Translations under genes and position numbers: made by a program
Virus record (IMG/VR): IMGVR_UViG_3300005738_000081
Span: 1 to 20,278 of that record
Length of the DNA stretch: 20,278 nucleotides
Source: a virus
Direction: 5' to 3' (one strand)
In this document: positions 1 through 10,100 of the stretch, piece after piece
Layout: each line of letters opens with the position of its first letter
Numbering within the stretch: the first letter of the stretch is position 1
Notes under the pieces: generated by a model
What the model saw: the letters and a program-made list of their open reading frames with translations, nothing else
What the model was told of the DNA's origin: nothing
Databases searched by the model: none

Positions 1-3000
1 TTGTATTCAACATCTTCATTAAATGGAGTTGTGTATGCTCCAACAGGCAACTCCACACCTGTGAATAAGTTATCTGCTTCAGCAAAAGCACCTGTGATTT
101 GATTTACATATAATAAAGTACGTGTTCCTTCTCTTCTGATGTAAACAATACGTGCTTCACCTGAACCTGTGTACACAATGTCATTGACTTCAGGATCATT
201 CACTGTTTCTTCAATCACAAACATTTTCTCAACTTTGTAAACAATCGCATGTTCGCCTGTTAAAAAAGAAGAATCAATGTTCTGTGCAGTGTACTCGCCA
301 CCAAATGGTTCTCTGCCATTTGGATATATTGTTGTGTATTTGTTCCATTTCAATTGTAATTTGTCACCTATTGCTGTGCCTGTGAATTGTTCTCTACTGG
401 CTCTGATCAACATGTGTTGAGTTGGCACATTTGGAAATACATGATCACCAATCACAAGGTTTGTTGTGTTAAAGTATTGAAATAAATTTGGATTGTAAGT
501 GGATTCAAAAGCAAAAACATGACTGTCAAAACTGTTGAAGTCCACACTGTCATCTCTGCTGTAAATTGTATTCAATGCCTTCCACAATTGTTCTTTGTAC
601 AACACAATTTGATTAACATCGTATGTCACTGTTGGATCGTATGTACCTTCAAAATTAGTTCTAATATTAGAAGCATTAGGCACACCTACCATTAGATGTA
701 AACCATCGTCACTCAATGCCAATGTTCTACCATATTCAACTCCAGTATCAAATGTTTGACTATCGGTGGCAAAAATATTTTCAACAGGAGAATCTATTAT
801 TTGTAATAAACTGTATTGTCCTGTTTCTGTGCCTTTTTCGTACACATAAATTTTTCCTTCAGATTCAGTGGGTGCAGAAATGGCAAGCAAAGTGTTGTTG
901 CTGTTGGCACTGATTGACTTACCGAATTGTGTATCTGTATTCTTTGTGTTGCTTATTTCTTGATGTGATTTATAAACAGAATTATTTTTTACCACTGCCC
1001 AACGATTAGCATCTGACTCGTCGATCCAAAAAGTGTCATTCTCTTGCAACCCTCTATTGTTAACAATGTTATTGATTTGATCTGCTGATGCAAGTCTGGA
1101 TTCTGCAAAAGTTAAAATTTGTGCGTCCTCATCATCAGGAACGTCCGGATTAAGTTCCACCAACAATGTGTTCACACTGTTGCTGATCACTTTGCAAATA
1201 AATTTTTGTTCTGCAAACACCAAAACAACAAATTCATCATTGGACACACTAATGCCTTGATCTAATGTTATTGTGATATTTGATTCATTCAGTGTAATTT
1301 GTGTACTGGTTGCTCCGCTGTTTACAATTTTATACACATTCCACAGTCTATTGTTGTAGCCTGACCAAATGTATTGATCTGCAAAAATATTGTTGGCTTC
1401 TAAATTTGCTAGGTCTTTGTATTCGAACACTGTGTGATCCACATCTTCTAGGTCCACATAGCCTGCACTCTGAAGCACAGAACTGTCTATAAACTTTGCT
1501 GGAAATGGATTACCATTGTATTCAGCACTTTTTAAGTATACATCATTTTGAGGAATAGTAATACGTAAATCTGTGTTGTTAACATTTGAAGTTTCACTCA
1601 ATTCAATTGGTTGAGGGTTTAATCTAAAAGCAGATTCGTCTAAAGCAAATTCTACTTCTTGATATGCTTCACTGGCTCCGAACTGTCCTTTACGTATTGC
1701 CCATTCTTCATTGAATTCTACACTTTCTTTATCTGCACTGGTCAGTGCTTTAAACAGTTTATCTAAACTGTTGCGTGTTCCTTTTTCTCTAATATATCCT
1801 TGATAAAACTTGTATTGACTCACATCATCGTTTATGATATTGGTCAAATAATTTCTAGGTTGGTAACCCATTAAATGCTGTGACATTTTTTGCTGTTCAA
1901 TGTCAAAATTATCTGTTTCTAAATCATAAAAGTCAGTGAACTGAAGTGCTTTGTAATCAAAATTCGGTATTAATTTTGATTCTGGTCTTTCATCTAATCT
2001 AACCCATTTTTTACTGTCAAAATCTGCACTGCCTTCCACTTTGTTTTTTGCAGAGTAATAATACTGTTTGTATTTGATCAATGCTGATGCAGTGTAATTT
2101 TTAAAAGGAGTCCAATCTTCAACTGTGGCTTTATCAAACACAAAACCTGGTACACTGCTACTTCCATTCCAATCTGCAGAAATGTATCCAAGCACTTTTA
2201 ATCTTTCTTGTCTGTACCCTGCTTCGGGTTGATAAATCACATCATTGAACACTGTTGTATTGTTTAATATACACACATGCTCTTTTTGTACTACAGGAAT
2301 ACGAGCAAAATATATTCCATTTACAGTGTTTTTTGTGATCAATTCAAAATGATTATCTTGTCTAACAATTCTTAATTTTTCTTTCTCAATTTTTCTACCG
2401 TCTTCTTTTAAAATTTCATATTGACTTCTTAATTCAAACAAATTGTCTGCTGTTGAAAAACTACTGTCTAACACTAATTTAGTAGCGGACGGACTCAAAC
2501 TAATTACTGAACCTGCTTGCCAGTTTTGTGTACTCCAAAATAAAAATTCTTGTAAACTTAATCTCCAATTGGCAACTTTTTCTAAACGTTCGTCAAATTG
2601 ATCAAACTTAAAACCTAAACTTTTTAGATAAGCATCATAGCTCAATATAAAATCAGAAACATCTTGTACAGATTTATACACAGTGCCATAAGGAACTTGT
2701 TGTACAATATTACTAAAGTTTTTTCTAATTGCTACTGTTACCCCTCCTTCAAGTGGTAAAGTTGCTAATTTTGTAAACTTTGTAGAATCAAATGTTTGTG
2801 TTGAAGAATGTGTTTCTGACACAGCATAAAAACTACGATCATATTTTACATATGCAGATTTGACGTAATATTTTTCGGCTTCCCATTCAACAAAATTTGC
2901 ACTGACACCTCCCACTGTGGTGTTTGGATCTACAGATGTTTTGATTGATGGTAAAATTTTAAATGTTGGATTTAGTCTATCATACCCTCTTACAATGTAA

Positions 3001-6000
3001 CCTGCACCTTGTTTTTCAATTATCAACCCACTGTAAGTGTAGTTGTCTATTGGTGCACTACTGTTAAAAGCAATTGTATAATCTTCTTCAGGTACAAAAA
3101 CGTTTGTAGATGCAGTGGTTGTTTTGCTGTCTAATTTAATTTTAAATTTTTCTTTAGAAGTATATCCTCTTACTTTGAAACCCAATCTTGGTTCCAAAGA
3201 ATTTACTAATTGTTTGTATTCTGTGTAATTTTGCAAATCCACAACATTTACATATTCTGCGATGTAGTTGGTCAATCCTGCTGTAGACACTTTGTCTGTA
3301 TCATTCACTGTGTTAGGAAAAATTAAATTTTTTGTGCTTATTCGATTGTTAGTGTTACTGTAAACCAACTGACCTGCACTATTTTTCTTTATTCTAGATC
3401 TATCAAACGCAACTCCCATAAACTTGGCTGGTTTATTCAACAAAAATCCTGTCATTAAAGCAAAAGGATAATTTGAACTTCTACGCCATGCAGTTTCGAC
3501 TGGTGCTTCATCTCCAAACACAAAACTATTTTTAGTGGGTTCTAACACATATTGTTTTGCAAAATTACTTTCTAATGGACTTAATAAATTTCCCGAACTA
3601 TCAACAGGTATATGTCCTGTTAGACCAGGTCTTTTAAATTTTTTAACGAACACTGCACTTTTATTTGGCTCCCTAATAACTCCATCTTGTAGGTCTTGCC
3701 ATAGCACAAGGTTATCACTGGTGTAAGGCGCTGGACCATACACACTTTCCCACCAAGTGGGCTGTTCTGTAAATCCTAACATTTCCCAAGGTGTTATGTG
3801 CGGTCTATCAGTGTCATATGCCATTTTGTAAACTGAACGCCAGAATCCTGGCAATACATCACCTGTTGGAGACAACATACTTGAATAATTGAATGTAAAA
3901 CTGTCTGTATCTGAATGCACATCATTTTCAGTGTAATCAATATTACCCACTAACCTTAGCCAATCAACAAAGTCTGACAAAAGCACATTGTCTAACGATT
4001 GCTTGTCGATTCCTGTGGGTCTGTAAAATCCTGGAACATAATCTTTTATGTCAAATATAGATTGATCATATTTTACTTTTATGTTGTTGTATATTCTTTT
4101 TTCCAACTCTAACAATAAATCATCTCTGTAATCGTCATACGCCAACACAATTGAACCATCATGTCCTTGAATAACTTTTTGAGTTTCATTATAAGTGGAA
4201 TCTTGCAATATTTTTGGTTCAAATTTTGGATATAATCCTAATGTGGTCGGTGTTTCTGGAACATACGTTGCATCCGTGGTTTCATATTCATAAACTGAGA
4301 TTACATCATCTAATTCAATTGTTGCTGTTACTGTTACAAAACCTGTGTTGTCAAAATTATAATCTTTGCCATGCAACAAGATGCTGTTGTTAAGATAAAC
4401 TAAAACTGATCTAGATGACAGAGTTGTTAAGTCAAAGTTTTGATTGAGCTGATAGTATGGATTTGCCGCATTTATAACTGTGTGTTCTGTTAAAATATAA
4501 GCACCGTGGGCAAACATGTCTGAAAAATAAAAAGCATTTGAACGTGTACTGTCTTTGTTGATTTCAAAAATTATTTTGTTAAAAACATCTTGTGTGTCTC
4601 CATCAATTCCTATTGTTTCAGCAGTTTGTAAAAACTTACGTTTAAATTTTCCATATTCATTTTGAGCATTTTTTATTGCTTCAATCACTTGACTAGATTT
4701 ATTGTTAAGATAAAATAATGGTAATGCAATACTACCTGAGTGCTGAACAAATTTTGTTGCATATCTACTCTGTTCTCCAAGGTCTCTTAAGTTTCCAACT
4801 CCTGGATATGTGCCTTGCCATTCTGGATGATTTTCTGTGATAGTTTTGATATGATCCCCAACTTCTCCTAAACTGAAACTGGTGATGTTTTGATTCATCG
4901 GATTTGATTCTAAATTGCTTGGTATTTCATAATATCCTTGACTGTTTTTTTTGGCTGAACTGGTAGTTTTAAGAATTAGATTTTGATCTACATTTAAATC
5001 AGTGTTAAATTTAACTGCTTTGGATCCACTAACATCAATCAAAGTGTAATCAGTGTTAAGTCTTTTGCGTTTGTTGTCTACAATAACTGTGACATCAAGA
5101 TCAGACAGTTCAGCACTGCTGTCGTACATATCAATTAAAAAATTATTTGTTTGTGACGCTGTTGCAACATATTGTCTTATAACTTTTTGTACAGAATCTG
5201 TTTTACCTTTTGTCCAACCGTTCACAACTGAAAAATTACTTTGATCTGAATATTGTCGTAAAAACCCTTTATCGCTGGTGATTGAATTTGTACTTGTGGT
5301 TTGGTAAGTGTAAGTTTCTTGTAAAAGATCAAAATCAAACACAATGTCTCCAACGTTTTCAACATTCTGATAAGACAATGGGAACCCTAATTCTGTATCA
5401 TTTACCCCTTCTCCCCTTTGGTACGAAAATATTTTGTTGCCTAAAAAGTTTGATGATGGATACACATTAGTATTGGAAAAACTGTTGCCTAAATCATCAA
5501 ACAATTCAAATAATGGTGACTGGTTAACAGATATTTTCTTTTGTCCTTCTATCCAAGATGTTCCGTTGTAATAAAAACTGTTTCCTGCATTCTTTGTTCC
5601 TTGAGTAACAAACAAAACATCATTGTTTGTTGGATCACCATCCAATTCTTTGATTAAAGAAATTTGTTTTGTTGTTTCATTACCGTCATAAAAATCTATA
5701 AATTTTACCTTGTATATTTTATTGTTGGCATCATCGCTGGTGTCTGCTGTGAACAAAACTCTCATTCCGTCAATAAGTTCTACACCATCTACAAAATGTC
5801 CTGTTGATCCTTCTATTAAACTGAATATATCTGTGGTTGTATTATCAATCAGATTGATATTGTCTTTGGACTTTGTTCCAAATTTAAATAATTTTAAACC
5901 GGCATTAAATTCAATTATGGGTCTTCTTGCTCTTGCATTTTGATCAACAGTGGACTCAAACCCATTAATTTTTGCACTGTTTTCGACCACTTCTTTGTGT

Positions 6001-7181
6001 ACCCATCTATTGTATCTGCTCCATGGATTTCTGTCTGTTGATGATCTTGATATCACAACATAATCTTTTGTTACTGCAAAACTGGTTGCTGTTCCAAATC
6101 CCACTCGATCAAAATTTTGACTGTCGAATGGTACTGCGTATTCTGTGGTGTAGTCAGCAGTAATTTCTACTTCTGATGCTTTGATCAATTTGATTGCACT
6201 GCCTACGCCATCAACATAATATTCATCATCTTTGTAAGAGGCCGGAGTTACTTCTCCTCTAAAATTGATTTTCATTCCATTTGATAAACTATAACCATTG
6301 GCGAGCACATATTCTTTTTTGCCTATTATGTCTTTTGCAACATCTATCTCGCTGTTTTCATCGATATTATAAATTCTAAATTCTCCATATGTATTGATAT
6401 CATTGGTTGATTGATAGTACAACACATCGGGTGCTGTGTCTGGCACTGTGAACGTTATCACACCGTTTTCTATTTTTTGTTGGTCAACACCTTCATTGTA
6501 TAGATACTCGTCACCTTCATTAACTGAACTTCTAATTGTGAATGGCATTCCTTCCACATCAAGATTAAATTTGTAAGTTTGTCCTCTGAATAATTTTAAT
6601 GCTGGATTTTGTGTGATTCCGTCTGGACTGAAAACATATGAATAATTAATCTGTGTTGTGTCTAATACAACTGTGTACGTTGAAACAATATCTCTTTGTT
6701 GTCCTGTTACTGTAACTGTCAATGGTCCATACGGTAACCAATAATATTCTCTAAAATTATAAAATTTGTCCCAGTCTATTTGAGGATTCCAAGCATAATA
6801 CTCTTGTCCATTTAACTTGCTGTGATCTGCTGTGTTTCCACCATATGCTTTGATTGAATTAATGTAGTCAATATAATCTTTATAAAATACAGTGTTACCA
6901 AGACTGTCTTTGGCAGTTATAGCCGGTTCTAATTTATAATTCTGTCTATCATTTGAAACTTCTTGCAAATAAGGATCTGATGAGTTAAATGCTTTGGCAT
7001 TTTGTCTACCGTAGTATGCACTTATTTTTTCAGTTTGTCCTTCAGATATAAGTTGGTCAATTGTGCTGTGTAGAAATTTTGTGTTTACAGGCGTTCTATA
7101 ATACTTGGGTAAGAAATCTGCAGACTCTTTCTTGTTGTTGCCGATGGGTGAATTTTCTTTTTGATCTTTATTATATGCCAT
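1..7181 (-). CDS. Giant tail/baseplate structural protein in the gp7 position (C-terminus cut by window edge)
   Basis: One continuous frame starts with ATG at 7181 and was read by eye to position 3 without a stop, so at least about 2,393 residues are present; the 3' end is missing. The start lies 2 bases after the gp6 stop with no close Shine-Dalgarno, which suggests translational coupling. Visible parts: an N-terminal block (about 1-150) with FLPKYYRTPVN and YYWLPYGP; a cupredoxin-like beta domain (about 164-271); a Trp/Pro-rich core (about 1124-1164, ITPWEMLGF, YGPAPYTS); three similar short Tyr-rich modules (about 1429-1474, 1688-1731, 2177-2214); a segment near 1784-1813 (FYQGYIREKGTRNSLDKLF) reminiscent of the gp7/tail-protein-I region; and two FG-GAP-like repeats (about 2086-2115, 2148-2170). 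T4 has wedge protein gp7 (1,032 residues) after gp6. Assignment as a gp7 equivalent rests on position and that weak resemblance. It could also carry fibre or host-contact functions. Confidence 0.88.
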   Translation of the reverse strand, partial: MAYNKDQKENSPIGNNKKESADFLPKYYRTPVNTKFLHSTIDQLISEGQTEKISAYYGRQNAKAFNSSDPYLQEVSNDRQNYKLEPAITAKDSLGNTVFYKDYIDYINSIKAYGGNTADHSKLNGQEYYAWNPQIDWDKFYNFREYYWLPYGPLTVTVTGQQRDIVSTYTVVLDTTQINYSYVFSPDGITQNPALKLFRGQTYKFNLDVEGMPFTIRSSVNEGDEYLYNEGVDQQKIENGVITFTVPDTAPDVLYYQSTNDINTYGEFRIYNIDENSEIDVAKDIIGKKEYVLANGYSLSNGMKINFRGEVTPASYKDDEYYVDGVGSAIKLIKASEVEITADYTTEYAVPFDSQNFDRVGFGTATSFAVTKDYVVISRSSTDRNPWSRYNRWVHKEVVENSAKINGFESTVDQNARARRPIIEFNAGLKLFKFGTKSKDNINLIDNTTTDIFSLIEGSTGHFVDGVELIDGMRVLFTADTSDDANNKIYKVKFIDFYDGNETTKQISLIKELDGDPTNNDVLFVTQGTKNAGNSFYYNGTSWIEGQKKISVNQSPLFELFDDLGNSFSNTNVYPSSNFLGNKIFSYQRGEGVNDTELGFPLSYQNVENVGDIVFDFDLLQETYTYQTTSTNSITSDKGFLRQYSDQSNFSVVNGWTKGKTDSVQKVIRQYVATASQTNNFLIDMYDSSAELSDLDVTVIVDNKRKRLNTDYTLIDVSGSKAVKFNTDLNVDQNLILKTTSSAKKNSQGYYEIPSNLESNPMNQNITSFSLGEVGDHIKTITENHPEWQGTYPGVGNLRDLGEQSRYATKFVQHSGSIALPLFYLNNKSSQVIEAIKNAQNEYGKFKRKFLQTAETIGIDGDTQDVFNKIIFEINKDSTRSNAFYFSDMFAHGAYILTEHTVINAANPYYQLNQNFDLTTLSSRSVLVYLNNSILLHGKDYNFDNTGFVTVTATIELDDVISVYEYETTDATYVPETPTTLGLYPKFEPKILQDSTYNETQKVIQGHDGSIVLAYDDYRDDLLLELEKRIYNNIKVKYDQSIFDIKDYVPGFYRPTGIDKQSLDNVLLSDFVDWLRLVGNIDYTENDVHSDTDSFTFNYSSMLSPTGDVLPGFWRSVYKMAYDTDRPHITPWEMLGFTEQPTWWESVYGPAPYTSDNLVLWQDLQDGVIREPNKSAVFVKKFKRPGLTGHIPVDSSGNLLSPLESNFAKQYVLEPTKNSFVFGDEAPVETAWRRSSNYPFALMTGFLLNKPAKFMGVAFDRSRIKKNSAGQLVYSNTNNRISTKNLIFPNTVNDTDKVSTAGLTNYIAEYVNVVDLQNYTEYKQLVNSLEPRLGFKVRGYTSKEKFKIKLDSKTTTASTNVFVPEEDYTIAFNSSAPIDNYTYSGLIIEKQGAGYIVRGYDRLNPTFKILPSIKTSVDPNTTVGGVSANFVEWEAEKYYVKSAYVKYDRSFYAVSETHSSTQTFDSTKFTKLATLPLEGGVTVAIRKNFSNIVQQVPYGTVYKSVQDVSDFILSYDAYLKSLGFKFDQFDERLEKVANWRLSLQEFLFWSTQNWQAGSVISLSPSATKLVLDSSFSTADNLFELRSQYEILKEDGRKIEKEKLRIVRQDNHFELITKNTVNGIYFARIPVVQKEHVCILNNTTVFNDVIYQPEAGYRQERLKVLGYISADWNGSSSVPGFVFDKATVEDWTPFKNYTASALIKYKQYYYSAKNKVEGSADFDSKKWVRLDERPESKLIPNFDYKALQFTDFYDLETDNFDIEQQKMSQHLMGYQPRNYLTNIINDDVSQYKFYQGYIREKGTRNSLDKLFKALTSADKESVEFNEEWAIRKGQFGASEAYQEVEFALDESAFRLNPQPIELSETSNVNNTDLRITIPQNDVYLKSAEYNGNPFPAKFIDSSVLQSAGYVDLEDVDHTVFEYKDLANLEANNIFADQYIWSGYNNRLWNVYKIVNSGATSTQITLNESNITITLDQGISVSNDEFVVLVFAEQKFICKVISNSVNTLLVELNPDVPDDEDAQILTFAESRLASADQINNIVNNRGLQENDTFWIDESDANRWAVVKNNSVYKSHQEISNTKNTDTQFGKSISANSNNTLLAISAPTESEGKIYVYEKGTETGQYSLLQIIDSPVENIFATDSQTFDTGVEYGRTLALSDDGLHLMVGVPNASNIRTNFEGTYDPTVTYDVNQIVLYKEQLWKALNTIYSRDDSVDFNSFDSHVFAFESTYNPNLFQYFNTTNLVIGDHVFPNVPTQHMLIRASREQFTGTAIGDKLQLKWNKYTTIYPNGREPFGGEYTAQNIDSSFLTGEHAIVYKVEKMFVIEETVNDPEVNDIVYTGSGEARIVYIRREGTRTLLYVNQITGAFAEADNLFTGVELPVGAYTTPFNEDVEY

Positions 7182-7183
7182 TT

Positions 7184-10100
7184 TTAGTAACTAGAGCCTC
7201 CAGAAGATCCAGAACCTCCGTTACTTGATGATGAACTGCTATTCACTATGGTTTGATCCGAGGTGTAAGATGTGACCACATTACCTGATGCTTTTAATTT
7301 GTTCGCCGTTACTGCATCTATCACTTGAACATCGTTTACTGTTGCTCCGCTGATGAATATTTCATTGCTTTCAGATTTTATTTCGTAAAGACTGCCAAAA
7401 CCTTGATTGCCTGCATTTGGTACAATTACAAATGTACTTAAATCAGGAGCCAGTCTGTTCATCACATACGCACTCAATTCTGAAAAATAAAATGTATCAC
7501 CAAATTCCCAATTTTCTAAAGCAAAAAATTGATTGATTGCTGAAATAATTCTCACTTTTAAATCGCTGTCGTTGGTCACTTGTTCTTTATTCTTAACAAT
7601 TTTAAAAGTTGCTTGTAGTGTGCTGTCTGCTTTACTGCCAAACAATACTTTGTATGACACAGGATGGTAAACTAATTCATCAGAAATACTTTTTATTTTG
7701 TTTAACTCTGAGCCATAACTTTGAAATAAACTGTCAGCACTTGGTGTTTTAGGTTTTGATGAATTGACACCGTCTAGCCACAATCTAAAATCTCTATCAA
7801 AAGTTCTTGTCAACAAATAAATGTCAATTATGTTGCTGGTGCTAGGATCTATTCTAGAATCACTGTCTGCTGAATGCACGTAATGAAACTTCAAACTGCC
7901 TCTACCTGTTAAGGCAACGTAGTTGTTATTGTCCACTAATAGATTATTTTCTTTGTCTATGTTTTTAAAAGAATTAGAGTCCACCAAGTATAAAATTGTA
8001 TTATCATTGTATGAACTGAAAGGTAAAACACTGTTTTTGTTTTGCACTGTGATAATTCCTTCTGATTCAGCATCGACATAATTAATTTCGTTGGTTCCAT
8101 CATTAAAGTCTTTAATTTTTTGAAAAATAAATTTTGAAGTATCTACTATCAGTTCAAAACTTTCTGGATTGTCAATAAATCCATCTTGGTCACCGTCAAA
8201 CAATGCAATTTCTAATTTTTTAGAATTAACATATCCGCTTGATTCTCTGTATTCTTTGATCCCTTCAAAACTCACATCATCATTTAAAGGATTATTTGTG
8301 TTAGGTTTGGTGTTGATGCTTAACACACTTATTCTGTCTTTTGTTGTTTTACCTGTGATTGGATTGTAATTTTGATTGCTTGAATCGTAAAAGAATCTAA
8401 TTTCTTTATCTGATTCGAACACATATCTCATGCCTCTGTTTTCAATTGTGTAAGATTCACCGTTGTTTGTGAACAACAATAACCAACTGCTGTCCAGTCT
8501 TTGATTGCTGTCATCACCGCTTTTTCCAATATTAAAGTTTCCATACACATCAAGATTGGTTTCTTTTATTAATTTCCAACTTCTTGTGTCCACATCAAAT
8601 CTTAATCCAAAAGTGTTGTAAGCAAAAATTTGATCTATGATATCATTCTTTAAACCCTCTGACAAAAATTTTGTAAATTTGGATTTAATTTTTGTTAATA
8701 TTGCATTAGTAGGAATCACATCGCTGAACACAATAGGTCCAGAACCATCTGGTTGGGCTGTTTTACCATCACCGATCACACTAACAACTGACGTCCACTT
8801 GTATGTTGAACTACCTGGATGATCTGCATCACCCAGCATTAATGTTCCGTCTTTCATAAAATGATAGCCTGCAGGCGCTTCAAATTTACACAAAGCACCA
8901 GTTTCAATATATTTCAATTGACTGACTGTGGTTGGTCCTGCTGAATATTTTAAACCATCAGGATCCTGTAATATTCCAGTACTAATATTGTTGCCTTTTG
9001 TTGATTGAACAAAAGTGGCTTCTAGATCATTTACTAGAATGTTGGGAAAATTATTGATGTAGTAATTGAATAATCTGTTCTCACTTAAGATAGGTTCTAT
9101 ATTATTAATGATCACCCCTTCAATGTCTGTTCTTGTTGAGAAATTAAATGTTTGAAGATCATTGATATTTTCTCTGTAAATGGCTCCATCATTTCCGTAC
9201 ACATTTACATCACTGCTAACTCCTGTGGCATCTACAAAATCAAAATATTTAGAAATCCCTGTGCTCACTCTGTTGACGCTTTTTACTTTAACTATTTCTC
9301 TATTTTTTCCTAATGGTGCGACATTGTAATCTTCACCAGTGATCATTCTGTTTTGAGTGTAAAACTGTGTGGGTGCATTTACTTTAATATTGTTGTTGGT
9401 TTCAGATGTTGTACTGTTGTCCACAGTGTATTGTAGACTACAAACCAAACTGAGTGTTTCTGCTTTGCCTGATCCACTTAGGTATGGAATATCAATTTGT
9501 ATGTTTGACATTTCTGTTGGATCTATTGTGAATTCTAAATTATCCGATGTTCTGTAGTATACTCTAAAATTTCCTTGTGGTAGATTACCAAACACACCAT
9601 CTGAAAACTGTAAAGACACACGATCTTCAACTCTAGTTAAAACACTGTATACAGATTTAATATTTTTATTAAGTGAGTTGTAAATTATGTTGTTACCAAC
9701 CAAAGAATCTAGTTTAGTCCATAAAGTATTTTCATTACCGTTTTCGTCTAAATTGTACAACCAAACATCTGTGTTGTTCACATTTTTTGCGTTTATTGCC
9801 ACTGACTGATTAGGAGTTGGAAGATTAATATCAAATTCTCCTTGATCTAAAAATCCTTGTCTGAAATGTACAAAAAAACCTGTGTTGGCACTTGAAGCAC
9901 CTTGCCCGTCATCTCTGTGTAACAAAGAAAATTTTCTGCCTGGTAAAGGATTTTGTTCATTGATTGCACCATCTCTCACTGCGGCACTGACAATTTCAAA
10001 ATCAAAATTTCTTCCGTCCACAGATTTGCTAAAAGCATACACAGGAACTTCAGTGTTGTTTGACTCGACTTGATATTGTTTGGTCAAAATACTGTTCACT

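Noticed and set aside
1-7181. Several short plus-strand frames (for example 716-913 and 5710-5943) in an apparently gene-free region
   Set aside because: The minus-strand frame is continuous across the whole stretch with sensible protein sequence; the plus-strand frames are antisense shadows.
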